Positions 29,899-39,520 of a DNA stretch of 64,000 bases are shown piece after piece. The translations under genes and the position numbers were made by a program. Every line of letters starts with the position of its first letter. The stretch's first letter is position 1. Below the pieces are notes generated by a model. The model ran no database searches and was not told where the DNA came from. It saw only the letters and a list, made by a program, of their open reading frames with translations. This DNA comes from Caenimonas soli (GTDB lineage Bacteria > Pseudomonadota > Gammaproteobacteria > Burkholderiales > Burkholderiaceae_C). The stretch is from NCBI RefSeq assembly GCF_013155545.1, contig NZ_JABJVV010000001.1:186001-250000 (forward strand). Reading direction: 5' to 3'.

Positions 29899-30846
29899 TC
29901 AGCCCTCCCGCGTGCCGAGCAGGCCCTTGGGCCGGAAAATCAGGATCAACACCAGGAACAGGTAAGGCAGGATGGGCGCGATCTGGCTGATCTTGAGCTT
30001 CCACAGCGCGTAGCCGAAGGTCTTGTCCGTGACGTCCAGGCCCACTGACGACGCTGCGCCCATGAGCGAGCTATCGACGCCGACGGCGAAGGTCTGGATG
30101 ATGCCAATCAGGAGCGAGGCGACGAACGCGCCCGAAAGCGATCCCATTCCACCGACGACCACGACGACGAAGATCACGGAGCCCACCGTCGCCGCCATGC
30201 CGGGCTCCGTGACGAAGGCGTTGCCCCCGATCACGCCGGCCAGGCCGGCCAGCGCGGCGCCGCCGCCGAAGACCAGCATGAACACGCGCGGCACGTTGTG
30301 CCCGAGGGCCTCCACGGTTTCCGGGTGGGTGAGCGCAGCCTGGATTACCAGGCCGATGCGTGTGCGCGTGAGCAGCAACCAGATCGCGATGAGCATCAGC
30401 ACCGCCACCAGCATCATGAAGCCGCGGTAAGCCGGGAACTGGGTGCCGTACAGCGTGAACAGCGGGCCTTCCAGGCCGACGGGAACGCGGTAATCCGCAG
30501 AACTCGTGCCCCAGACCAGCTGAACCATCTCGAGGATGATGAAGGACAGGCCAAAGGTGATGAGGAGCTCGGGAACGTGGCCAAACTTGTGCACACGGCG
30601 CAGGCAGTACTTCTCGAAGCCCGCTCCAAGCAGCGCCACCAGCAGCGGGGCGACGAACAGCGCGGGCCAGTAACCCACCAGCTGCGTGGTCGTGTATGCG
30701 AAATACGCGCCCAGCATGTAGAAGCTGGCGTGAGCGAAATTGAGCACGCCCATCATGCTGAAGATCAGCGTGAGGCCGGAACTCAGCATGAACAGCAGCA
30801 ACCCGTAGCTGATGCCGTTCAGGAGCGAGATGGTGAAGAACTCCAT
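29899..30846 (-). CDS. livH: Branched-chain amino acid-type ABC permease (LivH)
   Basis: 315 aa, about eight helices, beginning MEFFTISLLNGISYGLLLF, the usual LivH start. It forms the pore with LivM. Its start is separated from the binding-protein stop by 87 bp containing a terminator-like hairpin, so it is probably expressed at a lower level than the binding protein. Confidence 0.94.
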   Translation of the reverse strand: MEFFTISLLNGISYGLLLFMLSSGLTLIFSMMGVLNFAHASFYMLGAYFAYTTTQLVGYWPALFVAPLLVALLGAGFEKYCLRRVHKFGHVPELLITFGLSFIILEMVQLVWGTSSADYRVPVGLEGPLFTLYGTQFPAYRGFMMLVAVLMLIAIWLLLTRTRIGLVIQAALTHPETVEALGHNVPRVFMLVFGGGAALAGLAGVIGGNAFVTEPGMAATVGSVIFVVVVVGGMGSLSGAFVASLLIGIIQTFAVGVDSSLMGAASSVGLDVTDKTFGYALWKLKISQIAPILPYLFLVLILIFRPKGLLGTREG

Positions 30847-30881
30847 GGCTTACCCGTTCAATTCAGGAAAAAAGCGGAAAG

Positions 30882-30918
30882 AAAAACGCCGGGCTGCCTT
30901 GACGCGTCACCCGGCGTT
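30882..30918 (-). terminator. Intrinsic terminator/attenuator between binding-protein gene and livH
   Basis: On the minus strand AACGCCGGG pairs with CCCGGCGTT (9-bp stem), followed by a T-rich run. The loop contains a second perfect palindrome, TGACGCGTCA (30900-30909). Partial readthrough would give more binding protein than permease, the usual stoichiometry for such importers. Confidence 0.75.
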
Positions 30919-30933
30919 GATCGAGGCCCGCGC

Positions 30934-32175
30934 TCAGGAAGCGCTGGCGGGCCGCTTCATCTGGCAGCTGGTGGGGGTGCTGGACACATACGGATCCATC
31001 TGCTTGATGGGCACGAAGGTGTAGCCGGTGTTTTCCACGCTGTACGGATATTTCTTGTCGGCCTTCTGCCACTTGGTGATGAACATGCTCTGCTGCAGCT
31101 GATGGTCGGAGGCGCGCATCGTCACGTCACCGGCGAAGCTCTTGAACTGCATGTTTTCCATCGCCCTGGCCACGGCCACCGGGCTGGTGGACTTGGCCTT
31201 GGTCATGGCGGAAGACAGCAGCTGGATGCCGTTGTAGGTGGCGAAGGTGTAGTAGTCGTCGTTGAACTTCTTCTTGAAGTCGGCGGCGATCTGGCCCAAC
31301 TCGCCGGTGTGGTTGGCATGGGCGTAGGCCACGACATACACCTCGCTGTCGCCGCCGGCAGCCAGCGCCGTGGGCGTTCCGGTCACGCCGGCGTAATACG
31401 TGTACATCGGGATCTTCAGGCCGGAATCGTTCAGCGCCTTCACCAGCAGCGTGAGGTCGGCGCCCCAGTTGCCGGTGACAATGGTGTCGGCACCGGACTG
31501 CTTGATCTTGGCGACGTAGGGCGAGAAGTCCTTGACCTGGCCGATGGGGTGCAGGTCTTCACCGACCACCTTCACGTCGGGGCGCTTGCGCGCGATCGCG
31601 TCCTTGAAGTACTTGGCGACCTGCTGGCCGTGCGAGTAGTTCTGGTTGAGCAGGTAGACCTTGCTCACCTTCGGCTGCTCCTTCATGAAGGAGGTCAGCG
31701 CTTCCATCTTCATGCTCGTATCGGCATCCAGGCGGAAATGCCAGAAATCGCATTTCTCGTTGGTGAGGGCCGGATCCACGGCAGCGTAATTCAGGTACAG
31801 CACTTCCTTGCCGGGGTTGCGCTCGTTGTGCTTGGCAACCGCGTCCAGGATGGCGGTGGCGGCGCCCGAGCCATTGCCCTGGGTCACGTAGCGGAAGCCC
31901 TGGTCGATGGCGGCCTTGAGGGTATTGAGGCTTTCCTGCGGAGAGCCTTTGTTGTCGAAGCCCACGACTTCGAACTTCACGCCCGCCGGGTTCTTGCCCG
32001 AATAGCGCTCGGCGATGAACTGCCAGCTCTTGAGCTGGTTCTGGCCGACATTGGCGAACGGGCCGGACAGCGGGTCCATGAACGCTATGCGGACGGTTTC
32101 GCCCTTTTGCGCAAGGGCCACGCCGGACACGGCGATCAGGGCGGAAACAGCAACTGTCTTGATGGCAAATTTCAT
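30934..32175 (-). CDS. ABC transporter periplasmic substrate-binding protein (LivK-like)
   Basis: 413 aa. Signal peptide at residues 1-23 (MKFAIKTVAVSALIAVSGVA, cleavage after ALA). The mature part begins QKGETVRIAFMDPLSGPFANVG, the peripla_BP_6 fold. I preferred ATG 32175 because an AAGGAG site lies 6 nt before it; the in-frame ATG at 32181 directly abuts that site. It delivers the ligand to LivHMGF; the ligand cannot be read from sequence. Confidence 0.92.
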   Translation of the reverse strand: MKFAIKTVAVSALIAVSGVALAQKGETVRIAFMDPLSGPFANVGQNQLKSWQFIAERYSGKNPAGVKFEVVGFDNKGSPQESLNTLKAAIDQGFRYVTQGNGSGAATAILDAVAKHNERNPGKEVLYLNYAAVDPALTNEKCDFWHFRLDADTSMKMEALTSFMKEQPKVSKVYLLNQNYSHGQQVAKYFKDAIARKRPDVKVVGEDLHPIGQVKDFSPYVAKIKQSGADTIVTGNWGADLTLLVKALNDSGLKIPMYTYYAGVTGTPTALAAGGDSEVYVVAYAHANHTGELGQIAADFKKKFNDDYYTFATYNGIQLLSSAMTKAKSTSPVAVARAMENMQFKSFAGDVTMRASDHQLQQSMFITKWQKADKKYPYSVENTGYTFVPIKQMDPYVSSTPTSCQMKRPASAS

Positions 32176-32241
32176 GGACATCTCCTTGTGGATCAACAGC
32201 GCGCAGGGTACAAGTTATTGTGCAGCGCAACGCTCAGGGAT

Positions 32242-32260
32242 TGCCCCTAAGGCAGGGGCA
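32242..32260. terminator. Hairpin after the acyl-CoA ligase gene, weak terminator candidate
   Basis: TGCCCC and GGGGCA form a 6-bp stem around a 7-nt loop in the 129-bp gap between the ligase stop and the binding-protein start. No T-run follows on the minus strand, so termination is uncertain. Confidence 0.35.
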
Positions 32261-32304
32261 TTTCTATCGCGGATGTGACAGGGCAAATGGGTCCCGCAAT
32301 CAGC

Positions 32305-33933
32305 TCATGTGGTGGGCAGCTTGTAGTCCTTGAGCATTTCGCGCAGCCGGGTCTTGAGCATCTTGCCGGTGGCCCCCAGCGGGATCGCATCGACGAACAC
32401 CACGTCATCCGGTATCTGCCATTTCGCGGTCTTGCCCTCGTAGAACTTGAGCAGCTCTTCGCGCGACACGTCGGCCCCGGGTTTCTTGACCACCGCGACG
32501 ATGGGCCGCTCGTCCCATTTCGGATGCTTCATGCCGATGCACGCAGCCATGGCGACTGCCGGATGCGCCACGGCGATGTTCTCCACTTCGATCGAGCTGA
32601 TCCATTCCCCGCCGGACTTGATCACGTCCTTGCTGCGGTCGGTGATCTGCATGTAGCCATCGGGGTCGATGCTGGCCACGTCGCCGGTCGGGAACCAGCC
32701 GTCGACCAGCGGGTCGCCGCCTTCGCCCTTGAAGTATTCGCGAACGATCCAGGGCCCCTTCACGTACAGGTCGCCAGGGGTCCTGCCGTCCCAGGGCAGC
32801 TCGCCGCCGTCCTCGCCGACTATCTTCATGTCGACACCGCAGATCGCGCGGCCCTGCTTGAGGCGGATCTTCATCTGCTCCTCGGCGGGCATGGCGAGGT
32901 GCTTGTTCTTCAGCGTGCACAAGGTGCCCAGCGGGCTCATCTCCGTCATGCCCCAGGCGTGCAGCACCTCCACGCCATATTCCTCGCGGAAGGCGTTGAT
33001 CATGGCCGGCGGACAGGCCGAGCCGCCGATCACCGTGCGCTTGAGCGTGGAGAAGCGCAGCTGGTTGGGCTTCATATGGCCGAGCAGCATCTGCCAGACC
33101 GTGGGCACGCCGGCCGCATAGTTCACTTTCTCGGCCTCGATCAGCTCATACACCGACTTGCCGTCCAGCGCCGGTCCGGGGAACACCAGCTTGGCGCCCA
33201 CCAGCGCCGCCGAATACGGGATGCCCCAGGCGTTGACGTGGAACATCGGCACGACTGGCAGAACCGAGTCGCGCGCCGACAGGCACATGACGTCGGGCAA
33301 GGCCGCGGCGTAAGCGTGCAGGATGGTGGAGCGATGGCTGTAAAGCGCCGCCTTGGGGTTGCCGGTCGTGCCGCTGGTGTAGCACATGCTCGAGGCCGAG
33401 TTCTCGTCGAAGCTCGGCCACTCGTACGTGGTGGGCTGTCCGCCGACCCAGGATTCATAGCTCACCAGGTTGGGGATGCCGCTGTCCGTGGGCAGCTTGT
33501 CCGCATCGCACAGCGCGACGTATTGCCGGATGGTGGGGCAGCGGGCATGCACGGCCTGCACCAGCGGCAGGAAGCTCATGTCGAAACACAGCACCTGGTC
33601 CTCGGCGTGGTTGGCGATCCAGGCGATCTGGTCCGGGTGCAGCCGCGGATTGATGGTGTGCAGCACGCGGCCCGAACTGCTCACGCCGAAGTAGATTTCC
33701 AGGTGGCGATAGCCGTTCCAGGCCAGGGTGGCGACGCGGTCGGAGAACAGCAGGTTCATCCCGTCCAGCGCATTGGCCACCTGCCGTGCCCGGGCGGCCA
33801 CGCCTCGCCAGTTGTAGCGGTGGATGTCCCCCTCCACGCGGCGCGACACGATTTCGGCGTCGCCGTGATGGCGCTCGGCGAAGTCGATCAGGGAAGAAAT
33901 CAACAGCGGTTGGCTTTGCATCAAACCCAGCAT
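32305..33933 (-). CDS. AMP-dependent fatty-acyl-CoA synthetase
   Basis: 542 aa. The P-loop is [18 protein letters not shown], the A5-type motif is AWGMTEMSP, the hinge region is [19 protein letters not shown] followed by [13 protein letters not shown], and the catalytic Lys lies in [10 protein letters not shown]. It activates medium- or long-chain acids to acyl-CoA with ATP, feeding the beta-oxidation genes that follow. ATG 33933 has an AAGGAG site. It diverges from an AraC-family regulator that may control it. Confidence 0.94.
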   Translation of the reverse strand: MLGLMQSQPLLISSLIDFAERHHGDAEIVSRRVEGDIHRYNWRGVAARARQVANALDGMNLLFSDRVATLAWNGYRHLEIYFGVSSSGRVLHTINPRLHPDQIAWIANHAEDQVLCFDMSFLPLVQAVHARCPTIRQYVALCDADKLPTDSGIPNLVSYESWVGGQPTTYEWPSFDENSASSMCYTSGTTGNPKAALYSHRSTILHAYAAALPDVMCLSARDSVLPVVPMFHVNAWGIPYSAALVGAKLVFPGPALDGKSVYELIEAEKVNYAAGVPTVWQMLLGHMKPNQLRFSTLKRTVIGGSACPPAMINAFREEYGVEVLHAWGMTEMSPLGTLCTLKNKHLAMPAEEQMKIRLKQGRAICGVDMKIVGEDGGELPWDGRTPGDLYVKGPWIVREYFKGEGGDPLVDGWFPTGDVASIDPDGYMQITDRSKDVIKSGGEWISSIEVENIAVAHPAVAMAACIGMKHPKWDERPIVAVVKKPGADVSREELLKFYEGKTAKWQIPDDVVFVDAIPLGATGKMLKTRLREMLKDYKLPTT

Positions 33934-34097
33934 GGGCACTCCTTGGAAAGCATGTCTCGGTAGCTCCTTATCGTAGTGGCTTGCGCCGCCCGGCAACAGA
34001 GGGTTGCTGCGGGCGGGGAAGTTTCGGCGAACGCGGGCGCGCGCGCAACAACTGTCGCCTGGCGGACACGCATAACACTTGCGCCGCCGCTTTGGAT

Positions 34098-34109
34098 GCA
34101 TTGCAATGC
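34098..34109. promoter_or_regulatory. Perfect 12-bp palindrome before the AraC-type gene
   Basis: GCATTGCAATGC is a perfect palindrome ending 3 nt before ATG 34113. It could bind a dimeric regulator or block translation of the AraC gene. Binding by any protein is inference. Confidence 0.4.
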
Positions 34110-34112
34110 GGT

Positions 34113-35138
34113 ATGCCCGTCGCCATCAGCAGCTCATCCGCCTGGGTTCGAGCCGTCATACAGTTGTTCGCCTCGCAGGGCGTCGACCCGGCTTGGCTCT
34201 TCGAAGAGGCCGGCCTCGACATGAGCCGGCTCAAAAAGCGGCACGAACGCTTTGGCACCGCCGACATCAACCGGCTATGGGAGCTGGCCATCGCCCGGTC
34301 CGGCCAGCCCTCCCTTGGACTGGACAGCGAGCTCGCCCGCCGCTTCATCAACTTCGACATCCCGGCCGAGGCCATGTGGCCCAGTCCCAGCCTGCTGGCA
34401 GGCCTGGAAAGCCTTTCGCGCTACCTGCTTCTCATCGGCGACTCGGCGAGTTTCACCCTGCAAGCCGAGCGCACCGACTGCTGGCTGCTCCTCGCGCATG
34501 GAGGCAACGGCGCCAGCCCACGCCAGCGCGTCGAGTTCGGCATGCTGGCGCTACTGCTGCTTTGCCAGCGCGCCACCCGCCGGCAGCTGCGCCCGCTGTC
34601 CGTCGAGTTCGTCTTTCCCGAGCCCGCCGACCTGCACCCCTATCGTATGGCGTTCCAATGCCCGCTGCGGTTCGGCCAGCCCGCCAACAGGATGCGGCTG
34701 GGCCGCGAGGACCTGGCGCTTCCCATTGCGAATGCCAGCGAATCGCTGTTCGCCGTGCACGAGCGGCTGATCGAGGACCGGGTCGCGCGCCTGGGCAAGG
34801 CTCGTACCAGCTATCGCGCGAGCGAGGAGATCATCCGGCGGCTGCACCTGGGTGAGCCGCGCCGCCAGGATGTGGCGCGCCACCTGGACCTGTCCGATGC
34901 TGCCCTCGAGCAGCGCCTGCGCGCCGAGGGAAGTTCATTCGAGGAACTGCTGGACGGCGTGCGCCGGGAACTGGCCGAGCACTACCTGTCCCAAGGCACC
35001 CATACCCTGGGTCACATCGCCGGCCTGCTGGGCTGGACCACGCCATCCCCCTTCAATGCCGCGTGCAAGCGCTGGTTCGGGTTCGCGCCGACGCAGTATC
35101 GCCAGCGGCAAGCCGCCGCCGACCAAGTGACTCCCTGA
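34113..35138 (+). CDS. AraC-family transcriptional regulator
   Basis: 341 aa. An N-terminal ligand domain of the OruR/ArgR-like AraC group (about residues 10-200) is followed by two C-terminal helix-turn-helix motifs (RQDVARHLDLSDAALEQRL and LGHIAGLLGWTTPSPFNAAC, ending AFKRWFG-like with ACKRWFGFAPTQYR). The start MPVAIS is the only plausible ATG. It diverges from the acyl-CoA ligase gene with 179 bp between and is the likely regulator of lipid use here. Confidence 0.9.
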   Translation: MPVAISSSSAWVRAVIQLFASQGVDPAWLFEEAGLDMSRLKKRHERFGTADINRLWELAIARSGQPSLGLDSELARRFINFDIPAEAMWPSPSLLAGLESLSRYLLLIGDSASFTLQAERTDCWLLLAHGGNGASPRQRVEFGMLALLLLCQRATRRQLRPLSVEFVFPEPADLHPYRMAFQCPLRFGQPANRMRLGREDLALPIANASESLFAVHERLIEDRVARLGKARTSYRASEEIIRRLHLGEPRRQDVARHLDLSDAALEQRLRAEGSSFEELLDGVRRELAEHYLSQGTHTLGHIAGLLGWTTPSPFNAACKRWFGFAPTQYRQRQAAADQVTP

Positions 35139-35167
35139 CCCGGCCGCGGCGGCGGCACAATACCGCC

Positions 35168-35869
35168 ATGTTCCACGACATCAGCCGGCCATCCACACGA
35201 TTCCTGCAGATGCAATCCTGGTTCGCGCAGCTGCCTGCACCCATGCAGGAGCGCCTGGTGCAGCGCGTCTTCACCCGGCGCGGGAGCAAGGGCGGCGTTC
35301 TGCTCAGGGCGGGTGACGAGGTCGATGGCTGGTACGCGGTGCTGTCGGGGCTGGTGAAGTTGCAGAGCCAGTCGGCCCAGGGCCGCCTTTCCGTTTTCCT
35401 GGGGGTGCCGGGCGGCGAATGGTTCGGCGAAGGGTCGGCCATGAAGACGGAGCCACGCCGCTACGACGTGATTGCGCTGCGCGATTCCGAGCTGCTGTGC
35501 CTGCCGCGGGCGGAGTTCGACGAGTTGCGGGCCACCAGCCTGGAGTTCAACCAGGCGCTCGTGTCGCAGATGAACATGCGCCTGGCCCAGGCCATGTCCA
35601 TCATCGAGGCGGGCCGCATCCGTTCACCCGAGCAGCGCGTGGCGCTCTACTTGAGCCGGCTGTTCTGGCATGGCATGCGCAAGCTCAATCTTTCGCAGGA
35701 AGAGCTGGGCAACCTGGTCGGCCTGTCGCGCCAGACGGTCAACCGGGTCCTCAAGCTGCTCGAGCAGGAAAAGCTGGTTTCGCTCGAGTTCGGGCGCGTT
35801 GGCATCCTGGATGAGGACGGGCTGGTCGCGTTCGTCAGCCGGCAGGAGGCCCAGCCCGAAGCCCATTGA
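35168..35869 (+). CDS. Crp/Fnr-family transcriptional regulator
   Basis: 233 aa. The cyclic-nucleotide-type beta-barrel is at residues 15-130, then a long helix and a winged HTH (LSQEELGNLVGLSRQTVNR). No N-terminal cysteine cluster of FNR type is seen, so it does not appear to be an oxygen-sensing Fe-S protein. Its 3' end overlaps the convergent receiver-kinase gene by 35 bp. Confidence 0.9.
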   Translation: MFHDISRPSTRFLQMQSWFAQLPAPMQERLVQRVFTRRGSKGGVLLRAGDEVDGWYAVLSGLVKLQSQSAQGRLSVFLGVPGGEWFGEGSAMKTEPRRYDVIALRDSELLCLPRAEFDELRATSLEFNQALVSQMNMRLAQAMSIIEAGRIRSPEQRVALYLSRLFWHGMRKLNLSQEELGNLVGLSRQTVNRVLKLLEQEKLVSLEFGRVGILDEDGLVAFVSRQEAQPEAH

Positions 35870-37010
35870 AGAACAGCGAAACGGCCGTACCCTGGCCGAC
35901 AGTGGACGCTATCTCGATGGACCCGCCCATCGTCTGCACCACACGCTGGCAAAACATCAGGCCCATGCCATTGCCGCCCGATTGCGCTCGAGTCGTGATC
36001 GGCTCGCGCGTGAGCTTCGCCAGTACCTCGGAAGGAATGCCCGGTCCGTTGTCGGTAAAGCGGATCCACGGCCGCGCGCCTTCCGCCCCGGCGCCCTGCC
36101 CGACCTCGACCCGCAAACTGGGTTGGGTGGTGCCGCGCAGGGCAATGAGTGCATTCTTGGTCAGCGTGCACAGCACGAGGTAGAGCAGGTCGCGGCGGCC
36201 GGGCAAGCGGAAGTCTTCCTCCACGCTGCTAGTCACCCACGACCGTTCATTCTCTTCGAAGGGAAACTCGTCGAGCAAGGCCGCGACCAGGCTCGCCGCG
36301 CTGACCGTCTGTGCCGCGGCGCCGGGATAGGCGTCCCGGGCGGATTGCACGAACGTCGACACCAGTGACTGGCAATAAAGCGCCCTGCGCTCCGCGCGTT
36401 CCAGCGCAGCCAGCAGTTCCCCGGGATGGTGTTCGGTGAACTGGGCCACGCCCGCCCGCGCATCGGGGGCGGCGGGCTCATAGCGCGTCGCCACCAGGTG
36501 GACGCACCCCCGTACCGTGGCCAGCGGTGTATTGAGCTCGTGCGCCAGAAAACCCAGCGTCTCGCGCAGGGCCGCGACCCTGCCTTCATTCAGCGCGCGT
36601 TCGAACGCCTGTGCCCGGTGCAGGGCGGCGGCCTCGCGCAATGCTTCGCGGGTCACGGCCTCGTCCAGTGGTTTCTCCAGGATGCGCAGCACCTTACCCT
36701 GGTTCACCGCGGCTATCGCTACATCCTTCTCGGCATAGGCCGTCGCCAGCAGCCGCACCAGGTGCCGGAAATCCCGCTGCACCGCCCGCAGCAATTTCAT
36801 CCCGTCGCGCTCGGGCATGCGGTAGTCGGTGACCAGCACGGCGAACTCGGGCCCGCGCTCACCCAGCACCTCCAGCGCCTCGCCGACACCGGCAGCGGTC
36901 ACGACGGAAAACTCATCGCCAAATGTCCGTGCGAACCATTTCCGCGAGGTCGCTTCGTCGTCGACGAAGAGGATGGCGCCGGCTTCGCTGGCAGAAACTG
37001 GAGGCAACAT
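35835..37010 (-). CDS. Receiver-histidine kinase protein (PhcR-like architecture)
   Basis: 391 aa from ATG 37010. The receiver domain (residues 10-125) has acidic pair DDE, phospho-site Asp62 in VTDYRMPERDG and Lys in ILEKP. A kinase part follows: H-box FLAHELNTPLATVRG (His157), N-box LCTLTKNALIALRG, and G-boxes DNGPGIP and GGNGMGLMFCQ. The output is a kinase rather than a DNA-binding domain, the unusual layout described for Ralstonia PhcR. A TTG at 37028 overlapping the upstream TGA is an alternative start. It probably takes phosphate from the upstream hybrid kinase. Confidence 0.88.
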   Translation of the reverse strand: MLPPVSASEAGAILFVDDEATSRKWFARTFGDEFSVVTAAGVGEALEVLGERGPEFAVLVTDYRMPERDGMKLLRAVQRDFRHLVRLLATAYAEKDVAIAAVNQGKVLRILEKPLDEAVTREALREAAALHRAQAFERALNEGRVAALRETLGFLAHELNTPLATVRGCVHLVATRYEPAAPDARAGVAQFTEHHPGELLAALERAERRALYCQSLVSTFVQSARDAYPGAAAQTVSAASLVAALLDEFPFEENERSWVTSSVEEDFRLPGRRDLLYLVLCTLTKNALIALRGTTQPSLRVEVGQGAGAEGARPWIRFTDNGPGIPSEVLAKLTREPITTRAQSGGNGMGLMFCQRVVQTMGGSIEIASTVGQGTAVSLFFNGLRAGPPAG

Positions 37011-37024
37011 GACTGGAGGGGCTT

Positions 37025-39520
37025 TCAATCTGTAGGCTGCATTCGGGCATACGCCCTCAGCGCCGATTGGGTCTGGGTGGTGGCTGCGCTGATCTGTTCC
37101 AGCCAGCCGGATTGCGCGGGCCAGCTTCGCGCCTCGACCATAGGCACGTAGGCCGCGCGCACCAGCCGGTACAAAGCCGACGCACCGGCCTCACCGCTCA
37201 TGCCCAAAAGCGAATGGAGGGCATCGAGGCTCTGGGCCAGGTCCTCGGCAGCCACCCCGCGCTGCAACCGCTCGACCAGCCGCGCTATTTCCGGCACATA
37301 GTCATCGAGCAGTTCGTCCAGCATGCCGATGCGCCTGTAGCTTTCCAGCCGGTCGACATCGAGCAGCCTGCCCTCATGCGCCGGCGCCGAGCCTTGCGCC
37401 GCCAGCACCTTGGACGTGGGGAGTGCCACTCCGCTGAAAAAATTGCCCAGGGTTCGATAGAGCGCAGCCGCCTCCACCGGTTTGGTGATGAAGCCGTTCA
37501 TGCCGGCCGCCTGCGCGGCCCCCACGGTACGCGCGTCTGAATGGGCCGTGAGGGCGACGATCGGAACGTTGCTGGAGGGCATCCCGCCGTACCGGATCGC
37601 CCGGGTGGTTTCAAGCCCGTCCATGCCTGGCATGTTGATATCCAGCAGGACGGCGTCCCACGGTCCCGGTGATTGCAGATGTTCGAGCGCGGCCCGGCCG
37701 TGGCTTACTTCGACGACCGTCGCTCCGGCATGCTTCAGGTAGGCCGCGACCGCCTTGCGATTGAAGGGGTTGTCGTCGGCAAGCAGCACGCGCCGCCCGG
37801 CCAGCACGCCGGCCGGCTGGGCTGTGGGGCGATCCAGGGCGCGGTGCAGCGCCTGCACCAGGGGCAGTTGGGCGCAGGGCTTGGCGATGAAGCCGTCCAT
37901 GCCGGCCTTCTGGGTCTTGACGCTCGCCAAATGGGCCGGTTCGCTCGTGTAGGCCACGATGGCTACGTCGCGATTGGCGGGCACCTGGCCTTGCCGCACC
38001 TTGGCCGCGACCGCATAGCCGTCCAGAACCGGCATGTTCAGATCGAGCAGCACGAGGTCATAGCGCTGCCTCGCCAGCGCTTCCAGCGCGCGCTGGCCGT
38101 CGGCGGCCTGATCGATCTCGGCTTCGAGGGGTGCCAATTTGTGGCGCGTGGTCATGCGCTGGGCCGCATCGTCGTCGACGATGAGCAGGCGCTTGCCGGC
38201 GAAGGCCTCGCGGGCGCGCGTCATCACCGCAAAATGATGGGCCTGGCTTTCCTGTGCGCTTACTTGCGGGAAGCGCAAAGTGAACAGCGTGTATTGGCCC
38301 TGCACCGACTCGCATTCGATGTCCCCGCCAAATGCCCGCATGACCCGGCGGCAGTAGGCCAGGCCCAGGCCGGTGCCACCAGCCTTGCCGACCGAGCTGA
38401 ACGGCTGGAACAGCTTGGCCAGCACTTCCGGCGCGATGCCCGGGCCCGTGTCGCGGACCTTCACCTTGTGATCGACGACGGTGATGGTGACTTTTGCAGA
38501 CTCATCGAGCGCCAGGTAATAAAGCGCATTCTTGATGAGGTTGAACAGGACGAACAGGTAAGCGGTTTCATCGGCGCGGAACGTGAAATCCTCGATCACC
38601 TGCACGCTGACCCGGCGCCGTTCGGCGTCGCTTGCGAACGCGTATTCCTGGACGGCCTTGTCGGTCGCTTCGACGGCGGAGAGATAGGAAAACGCGCTGG
38701 TGTCGACGGGCTTGGCACTGACCTCGTCCAAGGTCATGGCGATCACCTGCAGGCCTCGCTTGACGGCCATTTCGCTCTCGGCGAGCTGCCGGTATAAGGT
38801 GTCGACCTGGAGCGCAGCCAATGTCTGGGCCCGCGCCGTAGTCGTCGGCGGCGGCAGGGCCTGCTGCATGCTCTCCAGGTTGTGCCTGATCTGGCTGAGC
38901 GGGTTTCGCATCTCGTGCGCGATGGAGCCGGCGAGGGCCTGCGTTGCGCGCAGCTTGCGCTCGGCATCGATCTGCTCGGTGGAAAATTTGAAGAGGTTCC
39001 CGCCGATGACGATCAGAGCGAACGCGGGCAACTGCGCCACCAGGTCCATGGGCAGCTTGGGATCGGGGCTGGTGGCGAGATAGAGCGCCACGGCCGCCGA
39101 CGTTCCCACCCCGAGCATGACCAGCGTGTTACGCCAATCAGTCAGGAGCACGAGGAAGCACAGGATGATGAAGGCGTTCGAGATCGCAGGGATGCCCCCG
39201 CCGCGCTGCAGGCCGGTCAGGACGGTGAAGCAAGGCAGGGCATACAACAGCGCCGGGTACGAATAGGCGATGTAGTAGCGCCTGAACTTCTCCGGCCAAT
39301 AGTCCTTGAGTGCCAGACCCAGGAGAAGTGCTATCGCAATCGTCCGAACCAGCAGGTCATCGAACGGCTGCGCGCCGGGCCTCGTGAATCGCAGGAAGTA
39401 AAAGAGTGAGTACGAGATCGCGCCGATGTACCCCGCGTACTTCAGCCGTGGCGGTCCGTAGGCGTGATAAGACTCGTAGTGCGCAAACAGCCTGCCCCAC
39501 AGACCGCTCAGGCTGCTCAT
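37025..39520 (-). CDS. Six-helix hybrid sensor kinase, CqsS/LqsS/PhcS type, with two receivers and Hpt
   Basis: 831 aa. Residues 25-180 hold six hydrophobic helices with no large periplasmic domain, as in autoinducer kinase CqsS, including a KDYWPEKFRRYY-like loop and GNLFKFSTEQIDAERKL just before the kinase. H-box SIAHEMRNPLSQIRHN has His202, and N-box is FNLIKNALYYLAL (about 326-338). Receiver 1 has Asp493 and receiver 2 has Asp627. The C-terminal HSLLGMSGEAGA (His769) is an Hpt motif. ATG 39520 overlaps the acyltransferase stop codon. Senses a hydrophobic signal by inference. Confidence 0.9.
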   Translation of the reverse strand: MSSLSGLWGRLFAHYESYHAYGPPRLKYAGYIGAISYSLFYFLRFTRPGAQPFDDLLVRTIAIALLLGLALKDYWPEKFRRYYIAYSYPALLYALPCFTVLTGLQRGGGIPAISNAFIILCFLVLLTDWRNTLVMLGVGTSAAVALYLATSPDPKLPMDLVAQLPAFALIVIGGNLFKFSTEQIDAERKLRATQALAGSIAHEMRNPLSQIRHNLESMQQALPPPTTTARAQTLAALQVDTLYRQLAESEMAVKRGLQVIAMTLDEVSAKPVDTSAFSYLSAVEATDKAVQEYAFASDAERRRVSVQVIEDFTFRADETAYLFVLFNLIKNALYYLALDESAKVTITVVDHKVKVRDTGPGIAPEVLAKLFQPFSSVGKAGGTGLGLAYCRRVMRAFGGDIECESVQGQYTLFTLRFPQVSAQESQAHHFAVMTRAREAFAGKRLLIVDDDAAQRMTTRHKLAPLEAEIDQAADGQRALEALARQRYDLVLLDLNMPVLDGYAVAAKVRQGQVPANRDVAIVAYTSEPAHLASVKTQKAGMDGFIAKPCAQLPLVQALHRALDRPTAQPAGVLAGRRVLLADDNPFNRKAVAAYLKHAGATVVEVSHGRAALEHLQSPGPWDAVLLDINMPGMDGLETTRAIRYGGMPSSNVPIVALTAHSDARTVGAAQAAGMNGFITKPVEAAALYRTLGNFFSGVALPTSKVLAAQGSAPAHEGRLLDVDRLESYRRIGMLDELLDDYVPEIARLVERLQRGVAAEDLAQSLDALHSLLGMSGEAGASALYRLVRAAYVPMVEARSWPAQSGWLEQISAATTQTQSALRAYARMQPTD

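Noticed and set aside
35168..35869. FNR-type oxygen sensor
   Set aside because: The N-terminal cysteine cluster needed for the Fe-S centre is absent, so only the general Crp/Fnr family call is kept.
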